Of a stretch of 64,000 nucleotides of DNA, positions 7,487-16,354 are shown piece after piece (the first letter of the stretch is position 1; every line of letters begins with the position of its first letter). The stretch covers positions 1-64,000 of the forward strand of contig JAHAJA010000017.1 of NCBI GenBank assembly GCA_018372435.1. Reading direction: 5' to 3'. The notes beneath the pieces were generated by a model. The model was not told where the DNA came from. It was given only the letters and a program-made list of their open reading frames with translations, and made no database searches. The stretch is from Clostridiales bacterium (GTDB taxonomy: Bacteria; Bacillota; Clostridia; Lachnospirales; Lachnospiraceae). Made by a program: the position numbers and the translations under genes.

Positions 7487-8044
7487 TTATTTGCTTTCGT
7501 ATTCGTTAATAAGTTTGTCTAATGTTGGTCTAGATATATTCAGTTCCTTGGCAAGTCCTGACTTCGTGAACTCTCTGTTTTTGTATCGCTGATAGTACTG
7601 TTCAAAGCTATCTATCTTAACTTCTTTCCTACCTTTATATTTGCCTGCTGCCTTGGCTATAATTATCCCTTCTCTCTGTCTCTCAAGTAAATTAACACGC
7701 TCAAATTCGTTTATTGCGCCTATCATTGTAAGCATTAACTTTCCAGTAGCCGTGCCAGTATCAAGTGCTTCCTTATTACTTACAAGGTGAACATTCTTGG
7801 ATTGAAGTAGTTCTACTATCTCTAATAAATCCTTTGTGCTTCTTGATATTCTGGATAGATCATGTATATAGACTGTGTCGCCTTCTCTAACATAATCCAA
7901 CATAGCTTGTAACTGTGGTCTATTCGTGTCCTTCCCGGATATCTTCTCAGTAAACCACTTATCAATATCATGTTTCTTTAACCCTTCAATCTGTCTTGCT
8001 TCGTTCTGTTCCACTGTTGATACTCTGACGTACGCTACGTTCAT
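7487..8044 (-). CDS. Small serine recombinase (resolvase/invertase)
   Basis: A 185-residue protein starting MNVAYVRVST, with the catalytic Ser at 9 and the resolvase pattern RPQLQAMLDYVREGDTVYIH, LSRISRSTKDLLEI, ATGKLMLTMIGAINEFER and ERQREGI; a HTH_7 domain follows at the C-terminus (GLAKELNISRPTLDKLI). It excises or inverts DNA between paired res sites. I chose ATG 8044 because AGAGG lies upstream; an extension to 8089 adds 15 residues not seen in the family. The upstream region carries three dyads resembling a res site. It lies just downstream of the tape measure gene. Confidence 0.85.
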   Translation of the reverse strand: MNVAYVRVSTVEQNEARQIEGLKKHDIDKWFTEKISGKDTNRPQLQAMLDYVREGDTVYIHDLSRISRSTKDLLEIVELLQSKNVHLVSNKEALDTGTATGKLMLTMIGAINEFERVNLLERQREGIIIAKAAGKYKGRKEVKIDSFEQYYQRYKNREFTKSGLAKELNISRPTLDKLINEYESK

Positions 8045-8075
8045 TAATGATACCTCTTTTCTTAGGATTCTTTTA

Positions 8076-8185
8076 TTACATTTTATCACAATGTAAAATT
8101 AGATTCAAGACCCTATTTACATTTTGTAAATTATTTGTTGTTTCAACTTCTGTTTTACAAGTATCCGACACAATCCAATTGTAAA
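8076..8185. promoter_or_regulatory. Candidate res site with three dyads
   Basis: Three spaced inverted repeats share a TTTACA-like half-site: TTACATT-N7-AATGTAA (8076-8096), TTTACA-TTT-TGTAAA (8116-8130) and TTTACAA-N18-TTGTAAA (8154-8160 / 8179-8185). Three dimer-binding subsites upstream of the resolvase gene is the known res layout of Tn3-type systems. Confidence 0.45.
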
Positions 8186-8251
8186 TATAAGATATACTCT
8201 ATTATTACATGCGAGGTGTACAATAATAACACGTACACCTCTCTTTTATCG

Positions 8252-11200
8252 TTACACTAATACCGTGCTATATCTCTGGCCATTGATATCGATTTGCTTC
8301 TGTATTGACCTACCAACTTCCCGAGTGTCCATCATTATAACCGTATCTTTTCTCGGTATCTTACTTATTACTTTCTCAACTGCTGCTTCAATTGCCTTTT
8401 CAAGTCCATCAATTACGATAGTGCTAGTTGTTGAATTTTCAACCTTTCCCCCTACTGAAACATTTCCACTAACAAGGTCTTGATACCCTTCTAAACCTTG
8501 TGTATTTACCTTATAGGAGCTTTGGAATGTAAGAGGGTTAATAGTTAACCCATTAGCGGAACTTTTCACCTTATTCGCCCATTGCTTCATTGTGCTCACG
8601 GTATCTTCTGAACTTTGAGTTACTCCAATGTTGTAACCTTCTATCGTATATTCACCGAATTTCTTAAACACCCTTGAAGGAGAATGTTCGTCGAGTTCCA
8701 CTTGTGCAGTAGTTTTCGCCTTCTTCATTGCTTCCCTAACTGCAGAAGAAACATCACCAAATTTTGCATTAATACCATTCACAAAACCTTTCATGGCTTG
8801 CTCTCCGTATGTCTTAAAATCAGAAGATTGTCCGTTTGTTATGCTTAACTCATCTTTTATTCCAGTTTTAGCACTACTACCTACACCCTTTGCTGCTTTA
8901 CTAACCGTAGCCTGCTTTGCATTCAATGCATCTGCATAACTGCTTGCACAATAGTTTGCAAATAACTTGAAGTCACTAGATCCTTCTCCTTTTATTCCTA
9001 GTCCACCTTTAAATCCTGACTTACTTTCGTCGGCAAGATTCTTTCCAGATGTATTCGCTTTCTTTTGCTTACTGTCCATTCCTTCGGCTAATTCATCACC
9101 TATTGATTTTCCACTAGCCTTCGCAGTTTTTCCGATAATCTCTGTTTGAGATGTTAGAGTTGTTTCAATAGAATTTATAAGCTCTTCTGCGCTCATACCT
9201 AGATCAGGTGCTTTTAAGTTCATTCCATCAATTATTCCCTGTGAAACATCTTCACCATTATCAATAGCAGTTTGTAGCATCTTTTTGTATTCAGGGGAAC
9301 TCCCCATTGTGGCACCAACTAACTTCGCTATTGCATCCGTATCTCCAACCATTGCCTGAAGCATATATGTTGATGTAAGTCCCTTTGATAAGCTTTCAGG
9401 TACTTTTTTACCTTCCGCTTCCCACTGTCTTGCCTGTCTTTCCATTTCCTGTTGCGTAGGTTCCATTATCTTAAGTAAATCCTTAAGGTTCGACTTAGTT
9501 TCTCCGCTTAATCCTTCAAATCCAGTTTTGACACTGCCCTCAATTACATCAAAGAATCCATTCCATGTATCAGTAAAATCTCCTGTTCCTGGGTCAAATT
9601 TACCTAACTCTTTTTCCCAAGCTTTCAAGCTTTTATTGATAGCAGTTGTAATATCTTTATCAGCGCCCTTCATTGATTCATTGAATCCTTTAATCAATGT
9701 ATTTAAATTAAATTTTGTAGCATTCAGCGTTACTTCTCCTACATTACTTAATCTACCTTCTTTTGCCTCCTTGATATATCTATCATATTGTTCAAAACTT
9801 ATATCTCCTGCATCAAACTGTGCATCTATTGAACCTTTAACATTTACATATACTTCATCAAATCCTTTTGCCGCTTCCTGTACTACTTCATTGGTTTCAG
9901 CCACAAGTTTCTTATATGTTTCAGGGGTTAATTCAACTCCCGAATAATCCATTTCTATGATATCCATCTTTGCTTCAAATTCGCTTTTAGCAAGAGAATC
10001 CATAATATTTGCCATCTGTGATTGTACTTCTTGTATCTGTTTTACTTCATCAACTTTTAAAACACCGTCTTGCCAAGCATCATTAACTACTTTATTAAGC
10101 TTTTTACCTAATTTTTCAAGATCCCCTTGAGCGGAACTATAAAACTTATTTGAAGATTCCAACATATCCTTCTTTACGTCCTCATCTCTAATAAGTAATT
10201 CAATAGACATGGCAACCGCTAATTGTTCTTGTTCTGCGTATTTCTTGCAATTACTTATATAATCCTTGATAGCTTCTTTATATTCACGTTCGTCACCAGC
10301 ATCAAGCTTCATACCTAAAGCAACTTTCATGTTTAGTTTTTTGAGCGTTGTTACTGTTTCATCGATTTTCTTTCTTGTATCGTCTAGCTCGTCCCATGAA
10401 GATAGCGTGATTTTAAGTTTATCTAGCGAACCGTTATCAACTATTGATCTAGCTGCTTCTTCTAATTCTTCTGCAGATAGTGAAATATCTCCGAATCTCT
10501 TAGCAAGGTCATTTTCCTTGGCATCTTTCCAACATTTATAAATCGCAACGCCTAATCCTACTAATGCACCAATACATAATGCTGCCACACCCGCAGGAGT
10601 GCCTATCCATGATAATTTATCTCCTAGTGATGTAAACCAACTTACAAGCTTATACGTCGTGAATGCTGCCGCAACTCCAGCTATAGCAGGAACCATTTTA
10701 TCGAAAGCATTTATCATTGCTTGAATCTTAGGAACTATCTTATCTGAAATTTCTTCTGCTCTGTCCTTCATTGCTAATAATTGCTCATTGTACTTCTGCA
10801 TGTATCCATTAGTTGCATCATTTATCGCATTATCAAGGCCACCATACCCACCGCCACCATCTGCTGTAGAATTGTTCTTGTCCTTCTCCTTTGAATTATT
10901 CGTATTGTCTGATATTATATTAAATTGGTCAAATCCCATTATTGCTTTTTTGAACTTATTTGCAGATGCTGTTGCCTTGTCGGCAGAACTACCTGCATTA
11001 TCATAAGAATCTGACACTCCATCAAGTCCACTTGAGACATCTGTATACACTTCGCTATCTGCATAATCAGGGGTTTCAAATCCTAATGCTGCTGCAATGC
11101 TATCAGTTACTTTCCTTAACGCAATAACCAATGCATTGATATAAGGCAATACGGCTTGTACAATTGGCATAAATACGTTACCGATTGAACGGCATAAATT

Positions 11201-12499
11201 ATCCCATTGTTGTTTTAAGATTCTTAATTGGTTTGATGGAGAGTTAATTGTCTTTGCCATATCCCCAAAAGCTACTGAGGATTGTTTCATAATCGTAAGC
11301 CATCTTAATTGAACTTTAGCAGCTTGCGACATTTTAGAAACACTATCTGTAATGCCATAGTTATAAGCTGTCTGTTGAAGTGTAGCATTCGTAATATCTA
11401 CACCTAACTCTCTCATAGGTTTTACTTGCCCCGTGAGACCACTCTGTAATTTCTCCATCGCTGTTGCCGTATCAAGATTCCATAATGAGGCGATGTCATT
11501 GCCTAACATTACAAATGAGCGTGATACGTTATCAGCAGTTACAGCTGTGTTACCCATTGCATTAGAAATTTGCGCAAATGTAGCCTGATACTTTTTAGTC
11601 ATTTCTGGGTCAAGTCCAAGGTCATCTGATAATTCGTCAGCAAACTCTTCCGCTGAACGCATGAAGCTGATTGCGTATTCTTCCCCTGCTTTTTCTCCTT
11701 GAATGCCTGCTTGTTCAGCTGCACTCTTACCTACCTTTTTCAAAGAAGTTTGAAACAAGTTGACTGTCTCGTTATAATCCATCGATTTAGTGATAGAACC
11801 CCAAACCGTATTTACAACACTTCTCAAAGTAAAGAAAGCTGCTGAAAGTCTTGCTACTTGAGAATACAAAGACATTGAACTACTTGCTGCACGTCTAGTT
11901 GAAGCTGTATAAGTATCTGTGCTTGTACTTGCTTTTTTAGTACTAGATGATATCGCATTAGTAGCACTACGTACCCGTGAACCTTGGCTTGCTAGGTTGG
12001 ATAATGCATTTGTTAACTGAATGACATCACTTGACACACTAGGCGCTTTTGAAAGAGTTGTCATCAATTCATTCATTGATGTTGCAAGCTTTGGTATATT
12101 ACTTATTGCTGTAGAACTAGTCTTATATCCTAGCTTAGATATAGAACTTGCCATCTCCGCAACACTAGACGATACCGTGTTTGCTTTTCCTAAATCACTA
12201 AATGCATTAGCCATCTTTTGCAATGAGTACGATGCTTTATTTATAGAACTGATATCTATATTTGATATCTTTTCAATATATTTAACAAACCTGTTAGCAT
12301 CTGTAATTTTTGCACTAGATATTTGTGACATCGCCGATCCTAAATTATTGACACCGGCCGAAAAACTCTTCAAACCATTAGAATCAACATTGACCAATGC
12401 TCTTGTTAATTTAGCAAGTTTATTTTCCATTAAGTCCAGGTTATCCAGTGCGCTTTTTGCACTAGATTCAATACGGACCTCTAAATTATCAACTTCCAT
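8252..12499 (-). CDS. Phage tail tape measure protein
   Basis: A 1415-residue, Ser/Ala-rich, mostly helical protein. Residues ~240-430 carry the conserved tape measure block (MDYNETVNLFQTSLKKVG, the ATFAQISNAMGNTAVTADNV segment, ASLWN, KLQSGLTGQVKPMRELGVDI, SVAFGDMAKTINSPSNQLRI, LKQQW). A Gly/Asn-rich hinge and hydrophobic segments at ~600-655 follow, then helical repeats. The C-terminal quarter has QVELDEHSPSRVFKKFGEYT, typical of tape measure C-termini. In siphophages it fixes tail length and is ejected with the DNA. ATG 12499 has AAGAAGG upstream, 51 bp after the tail chaperone gene. The expected downstream distal-tail and baseplate genes are absent; the resolvase follows instead. The frame is intact with no stop codons. 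Confidence 0.92.
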   Translation of the reverse strand: MEVDNLEVRIESSAKSALDNLDLMENKLAKLTRALVNVDSNGLKSFSAGVNNLGSAMSQISSAKITDANRFVKYIEKISNIDISSINKASYSLQKMANAFSDLGKANTVSSSVAEMASSISKLGYKTSSTAISNIPKLATSMNELMTTLSKAPSVSSDVIQLTNALSNLASQGSRVRSATNAISSSTKKASTSTDTYTASTRRAASSSMSLYSQVARLSAAFFTLRSVVNTVWGSITKSMDYNETVNLFQTSLKKVGKSAAEQAGIQGEKAGEEYAISFMRSAEEFADELSDDLGLDPEMTKKYQATFAQISNAMGNTAVTADNVSRSFVMLGNDIASLWNLDTATAMEKLQSGLTGQVKPMRELGVDITNATLQQTAYNYGITDSVSKMSQAAKVQLRWLTIMKQSSVAFGDMAKTINSPSNQLRILKQQWDNLCRSIGNVFMPIVQAVLPYINALVIALRKVTDSIAAALGFETPDYADSEVYTDVSSGLDGVSDSYDNAGSSADKATASANKFKKAIMGFDQFNIISDNTNNSKEKDKNNSTADGGGGYGGLDNAINDATNGYMQKYNEQLLAMKDRAEEISDKIVPKIQAMINAFDKMVPAIAGVAAAFTTYKLVSWFTSLGDKLSWIGTPAGVAALCIGALVGLGVAIYKCWKDAKENDLAKRFGDISLSAEELEEAARSIVDNGSLDKLKITLSSWDELDDTRKKIDETVTTLKKLNMKVALGMKLDAGDEREYKEAIKDYISNCKKYAEQEQLAVAMSIELLIRDEDVKKDMLESSNKFYSSAQGDLEKLGKKLNKVVNDAWQDGVLKVDEVKQIQEVQSQMANIMDSLAKSEFEAKMDIIEMDYSGVELTPETYKKLVAETNEVVQEAAKGFDEVYVNVKGSIDAQFDAGDISFEQYDRYIKEAKEGRLSNVGEVTLNATKFNLNTLIKGFNESMKGADKDITTAINKSLKAWEKELGKFDPGTGDFTDTWNGFFDVIEGSVKTGFEGLSGETKSNLKDLLKIMEPTQQEMERQARQWEAEGKKVPESLSKGLTSTYMLQAMVGDTDAIAKLVGATMGSSPEYKKMLQTAIDNGEDVSQGIIDGMNLKAPDLGMSAEELINSIETTLTSQTEIIGKTAKASGKSIGDELAEGMDSKQKKANTSGKNLADESKSGFKGGLGIKGEGSSDFKLFANYCASSYADALNAKQATVSKAAKGVGSSAKTGIKDELSITNGQSSDFKTYGEQAMKGFVNGINAKFGDVSSAVREAMKKAKTTAQVELDEHSPSRVFKKFGEYTIEGYNIGVTQSSEDTVSTMKQWANKVKSSANGLTINPLTFQSSYKVNTQGLEGYQDLVSGNVSVGGKVENSTTSTIVIDGLEKAIEAAVEKVISKIPRKDTVIMMDTREVGRSIQKQIDINGQRYSTVLV

Positions 12500-12550
12500 G
12501 AGATACCTTCTTTCTATAACTGGCTCTCTATGAAGCTCTGATAATTTATT

Positions 12551-12892
12551 TTATTTTCTTCTAAATAATCGTTTCTTCTTATTAGTAATCTTTTTCTCAA
12601 CTCCAATGTTATATCGCTTTAAGTAAGAATCTACTTCCTTATCTAGTTCATGAATAAGATATTGAACTGTTCCACCTTTTTTAATAAAAGTTTCAATCTC
12701 TTTACCGGCTTCCTCAGGAGTAATACAACACACTACTGCAATTAAACTTCTTAATGCTGATAATGGTTTCTCTGTAACTTTTACCCTAAAATTATCTATA
12801 ATACTTAAGTCACACCCTTTAGCTTCTAGATCAGCAATCACATTGTATTCTCCTAGATTTCTCATTGTGTAATTTTTTCCGTTCAACTTCAT
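12551..12892 (-). CDS. Tail assembly chaperone-like protein
   Basis: A 113-residue protein (MKLNGKNYTMRNLGEYNVIA, DLEAKGCDLSIID, a helical middle, basic tail KKKRLFRRK). Size, N-terminal pattern and position directly before the tape measure gene match the gpG-type tail assembly chaperone of siphophages, which coats the tape measure protein before tail tube polymerisation. No second overlapping frame for a frameshifted longer product fits in the 51-bp gap, so no gpG/gpGT pair is visible. ATG 12892 has GGAGG upstream. Confidence 0.65.
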   Translation of the reverse strand: MKLNGKNYTMRNLGEYNVIADLEAKGCDLSIIDNFRVKVTEKPLSALRSLIAVVCCITPEEAGKEIETFIKKGGTVQYLIHELDKEVDSYLKRYNIGVEKKITNKKKRLFRRK

Positions 12893-13095
12893 ATTCTAAT
12901 CCTCCATATTCCTTTTAGATTGATTTAACGTTCGATTTAACATCAAAGGTAATCTCAACCTATAATCTTTAAAATCTCTTTTAAATTGCTTATTTGCCTT
13001 CTATATATTCGTTTTCTATACGTCATCGTTATGTTCCCTTGAAACAAGTAAGTTGTATTCTAATATGTCTATAACTCTTCCTCAAATCTAATTCA

Positions 13096-13617
13096 CTAAT
13101 CATCAAGTGCAATCCTACGAGCAATTTCTTGTGGAGTAAGTCCATCTCCTAATGTATTTTTAGGTGCTACTTCGACCTCGGTTCGGTCGCGCATCCCAAA
13201 ATAATTTTTAGACCTGAAAATATATAGAATTGGGTTATCTATCCCCTCAAGAGCGAGAATTTCATCAAATTCAGCGATAAAACTTTTGGCTTTTTTAATT
13301 ATTACCGAACATGAAGAGCCCAACTGCCCATCTCTGCTACCGTTTTCCCAATCATTTAACGTATTGTACGTTGTTCCAAGCGCATCTGCTAACCCTCTAA
13401 TTGTTGGTCTAAGTCCTAGTTCCGCACAATCCGCAAAGTAATCTTCTATCAACAATGCCATTTCATCAGTATCATTAAACTTTGCGATTCCCCTACGTTG
13501 TTTTAATTCGTACAAACGATTAAACAATTCAGCCTTCTTCTTTTCCTTCTCGGGATCATTTGAAGTCAATCGCATTGTTACTGCTGGCCTAAATGGTTTA
13601 ATTTCATTATTATCCAC
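13096..13617 (-). CDS. Terminase small subunit-like packaging protein
   Basis: A 173-residue protein with an N-terminal helical/HTH region (TIRGLADALGTTYNTLNDWE) and the C-terminal signature FRSKNYFGMRDRTEVEVAPK then GLTPQEIARRIALDD, which I associate with phage terminase small subunits or DNA-packaging proteins. TerS selects the packaging site on DNA and hands it to the large terminase. The start is GTG at 13617 with AAAGGGGGA upstream. No large terminase or portal follows; the next gene is the tail chaperone. A free-standing TerS next to a primase is typical of phage-inducible islands. Confidence 0.6.
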   Translation of the reverse strand: MDNNEIKPFRPAVTMRLTSNDPEKEKKKAELFNRLYELKQRRGIAKFNDTDEMALLIEDYFADCAELGLRPTIRGLADALGTTYNTLNDWENGSRDGQLGSSCSVIIKKAKSFIAEFDEILALEGIDNPILYIFRSKNYFGMRDRTEVEVAPKNTLGDGLTPQEIARRIALDD

Positions 13618-13672
13618 ACTAATTCCCCCTTTCCAATAATTGTTTTACTATAACTTATTTCGTGCGTTTTTA

Positions 13673-14172
13673 CGTCTTCTCTGACAATCTATTAAATTTG
13701 TGATTTCCGTCTTCTCTGACAAATTTATATTAAATTGCGTTTTATTTACGTCATTTCTCTATGACAATGCAATTGTGCTACTTTTCATATGTACCCGTTT
13801 CAAGGGATTTAGTTTCTTTTCCCGTGAAGATAGAATGTCTTAAGTAATGTTGTCTTTCATGACAATCACCTTCTTTCAGTATTCATGTGATGTTTTTGCC
13901 CTAACAAGGGCATTTATTTATTTGATAATTTTTTTTGCCCTATTAGAAACACCAGTAACCATAGGAGTTACAACTGTGTTTAGGGCATTAGGGCATTAAT
14001 TTCTGCCAAATTCCTTATACAATTAATTAATTTTTTATTACATATACGTAGTATTCATACCCTAAATACCCTAAATGCCCTAAAGTATTAAAATACCCAA
14101 TAAATACAATACTCTCTATCTAGGGAATATTTTAAATTGATGCCCTAAAAGTAATGAAAATGCCCTAAAATC
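13673..14172. repeat. Iteron-like repeat region, candidate replication origin
   Basis: Two repeat families lie between the primase gene and the TerS gene. (a) CGTCTTCTCTGACAA at 13673 and again at 13708, with a looser copy at 13749. (b) CCCTAA-type motifs: three exact 9-nt-period units TACCCTAAA/TACCCTAAA/TGCCCTAAA (14058-14084), single TGCCCTAAA copies near 14140 and 14161, inverted TAGGGCATTAGGGCAT (13981-13996), and a TGCCCT-AACA-AGGGCA hairpin (13897-13912). AT-rich DNA lies between them. Satellites such as SaPIs place their iteron origin beside rep/pri. A 6-codon micro-ORF is also present but not called. Confidence 0.55.
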
Positions 14173-15556
14173 AAATTACTCGTTCTAATTTTTCTAATTC
14201 TGTGTTTGTTATCTCGATAAACTCCGAATCTATTAAAATTCCTTTATATGAATAGTCCCCGCAGTACTTTGTTGCTTGTCCTACCTTGTTATCAAATACC
14301 TTGTAAACCTCTTTTTTGCTTTTTGGGGGTTGCTCAAGTTCTTTTTCGCAGTATTCGCAATATTCCCTATAAAGGTCTGTTTTCTTGATATAATTCCTTG
14401 ATTCTATATTAATTGTAATCTTATTTTCCATGAAGGAGAATATACTATCAGAATCACTCCTAATTGAATTTACCGCTTTCTTACATGATTCCGATATAGT
14501 AAATCCACCTTGTGCGATAAGTCTCTGCAAGCCTTGAATACACCGATATATGAAGTAATCTTTTTCTGCTGATAATTTATCAGTGATATTAGGTATATCA
14601 ACTCTCTCATCTCTTCTACACGTTTTAATAATCAACATTCGTTCAAAGAAGGCATTAGTATTTTCATTTCTTACATTTGGAAAGTCGTTTGTAGAAAATA
14701 TAGGCTTTGCATAACTCTTCATGCGAAATGGATCTCTTCCCTTTAGTTCTGCAGATATTGAATCTCCACCAGTCAATAGCTTAATTACAGTAGTATCCTC
14801 AAGTGGTTTTTTGGATATATCTCCACATATATTAGCTGTTTTTAAAAACAATTCAGCTGGTGCAAACCTATTTGTAGACAATGTTTCTAAAGATGCATTA
14901 GAACAATTTCTATCTCCCAATACTGATATCAGTAATCCAAGAATTTCAGATTTCCCCGTTCTTCCATCTCCTAAAAAAGTAAGATATCTTTGGAACTTGA
15001 AGCTTGTTGTCATTGCATAACCAAAAAATTCAAATACAGTATCAATATCCTGCTTGTCCGGTATTAAATATCCTAGTAATTTATCAAGTGTATATTCAGT
15101 ATTGCTATTAAATTTTTTCATCGGATTATAATTACAATTTATCTGATTCACGGAATTATACCGTGGATTATGTTCATGCATTTCATTTCTAATCGGATCA
15201 TACATTCCATTTTTAAAATTGATATATAGTTCAGGGTGATTATTAAGTTCTGTTATTTGTGTATCAATTGATATATCTAATAATATTAATTTAACAACTT
15301 CATTAATTCGCCTAGCTGTTTTCATTGAATCATACATACACTCTGATACCGCAGAAGCTAATTTCTTATGATACGGATCATATTTAAAGACCCCGTTTTC
15401 ATAAAAATATGTTTTATCTTGCAACTGGATTATATTATTAGTTTTCAATACGTAATCAGCTATAGCAAAATCAAAAACCCCTGTTACTTCACCATTCGCA
15501 TTTGTTTTATGAAATCGCATTTTTTCATCATTGGTAAGCGTTGTTTCCTCAAACAT
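14171..15556 (-). CDS. D5/P4-type primase-helicase (SF3 helicase domain)
   Basis: A 461-residue protein. Residues ~100-180 match the D5_N region (ELYINFKNGMYDP, YNSVNQINCNYNP, FFGYAMT). The SF3 helicase domain follows: Walker A GDGRTGKS at 196-203, ANICGDISKK at ~241-250, the sensor strand KPIFSTNDFP at 284-293 and FFERML at ~303-308. It ends with a winged-helix-like region (YREYCEYCEKELEQ). The N-terminal archaeo-eukaryotic primase or TOPRIM domain of long P4 alpha proteins is missing, so this is a helicase that probably melts the nearby repeat region. ATG 15556 has AGGTGG upstream. Confidence 0.88.
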   Translation of the reverse strand: MFEETTLTNDEKMRFHKTNANGEVTGVFDFAIADYVLKTNNIIQLQDKTYFYENGVFKYDPYHKKLASAVSECMYDSMKTARRINEVVKLILLDISIDTQITELNNHPELYINFKNGMYDPIRNEMHEHNPRYNSVNQINCNYNPMKKFNSNTEYTLDKLLGYLIPDKQDIDTVFEFFGYAMTTSFKFQRYLTFLGDGRTGKSEILGLLISVLGDRNCSNASLETLSTNRFAPAELFLKTANICGDISKKPLEDTTVIKLLTGGDSISAELKGRDPFRMKSYAKPIFSTNDFPNVRNENTNAFFERMLIIKTCRRDERVDIPNITDKLSAEKDYFIYRCIQGLQRLIAQGGFTISESCKKAVNSIRSDSDSIFSFMENKITINIESRNYIKKTDLYREYCEYCEKELEQPPKSKKEVYKVFDNKVGQATKYCGDYSYKGILIDSEFIEITNTELEKLERVI

Positions 15557-15598
15557 TTATTCACCACCTAACACAATCTATATTAAACTTATAATTTT

Positions 15599-15847
15599 TT
15601 ACCAAAGGTATCTTGGGACCAGAATTTTAAGTTCCAACACTGATCCCCCAATTTTTTTAAACCATGGAATTAGCCACTTATTCTCTTCGATGCAGAGAAT
15701 TATTGCATTATGCATATCATTCGGCTTCCATATATGCCCCATTAACTCTTCGCTTCTTCTGTAAATACTTTCTGTAGTTTTTGAAGAAAAACCATACTTA
15801 TCACCTAAAATTTTCTTTAAACTATCAATGCTTTCTTGCTTTGTCAT
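15599..15847 (-). CDS. Small (82 aa) hypothetical protein before the primase
   Basis: An 82-residue protein starting MTKQESIDSLKKILGDKYGF and ending VLELKILVPRYLW. No family is recognised. ATG 15847 has AAGGGGG 6 nt upstream, and the gene lies 42 bp before the primase-helicase, probably in one transcript. It is predicted mixed helical with aromatic residues near the end. Its position suggests a replication accessory role. Confidence 0.5.
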   Translation of the reverse strand: MTKQESIDSLKKILGDKYGFSSKTTESIYRRSEELMGHIWKPNDMHNAIILCIEENKWLIPWFKKIGGSVLELKILVPRYLW

Positions 15848-15953
15848 AAAAATCCCCCTTGAAAAACAGTCTAATAATCACTTTAATAAGTGTCTTGGCT
15901 TTAAGCCATCTTTGCACTGCTCCTCAAAGGGAATCTCGCTTTTCTTTGTATTG

Positions 15954-16145
15954 CTACTCTATAATATTTTCAACATCAATTTCTAGTGCTGCAGCTATTC
16001 GTCCTATCGTATCTGTTCTGCATCCTTTACCATTAATAATAAAAGATAATGCACGTTCAGAGATACCTGACTTCTTTGATAAATCCTTTTGATTTATCAA
16101 AGCTTTAGCCATATATATCTTTAATTTTCTTACATCTAACTTCAT
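15954..16145 (-). CDS. Cro/C1 (XRE) family repressor-like regulator
   Basis: A 63-residue protein, almost only a HTH_3 domain: KIYMAKALINQKDLSKKSGI, SERALSFIINGKGCR, TIGRIAAALEID, ending VENIIE. I chose ATG 16145 because AAGGAGG lies 7 nt upstream; a longer frame to 16184 would overlap a terminator. It sits between the recombinase and the primase, the place of the master repressor or Cro in prophages and satellites. It lacks a C-terminal cleavage domain, so any induction would need an antirepressor or another partner. Confidence 0.8.
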   Translation of the reverse strand: MKLDVRKLKIYMAKALINQKDLSKKSGISERALSFIINGKGCRTDTIGRIAAALEIDVENIIE

Positions 16146-16167
16146 CTCAATCCTCCTTTCTAAACGC

Positions 16168-16218
16168 AAAAAAACGACAAGCAATAGAACCCCTTTAGAG
16201 GTTCAATCGTCTGTCGTT
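16168..16218 (-). terminator. Terminator after the recombinase gene
   Basis: AACGACA (16173-16179) pairs with TGTCGTT (16212-16218), with an inner GAACC/GGTTC stem. On the minus strand it ends in TTTTTTT. It separates the serine recombinase from the regulator gene. Confidence 0.75.
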
Positions 16219-16354
16219 CGTCATTCTTCGTTTGTTCTCATATATATGAACTTGAATTTTACTTGATTTTCAATATATTAACTATAATATATCATAAATA
16301 CATATAATTATCAATCATTTATCTAAATTTCACCATTTTCACGTTTTAATCTAC

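Noticed and set aside
9528..9947. Plus-strand frames opposite the tape measure gene (also near 12021-12533)
   Set aside because: They lie wholly or almost wholly opposite an intact, recognisable gene, lack ribosome-binding sites and show antisense codon bias.
12500..12600. Programmed frameshift extending the tail chaperone
   Set aside because: Only five consecutive A residues occur in GAGAAAAAG, not a canonical heptamer, and only 51 bp separate the gene from the tape measure start.
12893..13095. Possible remnant gene between the tail chaperone and TerS-like genes
   Set aside because: Reading in all minus frames gives only pieces of fewer than 40 codons without a good start.
13981..14084. 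TTAGGG/CCCTAA repeats as telomere-like sequence
   Set aside because: Few copies, mixed orientation and internal position; they fit iterons near a replication gene better.
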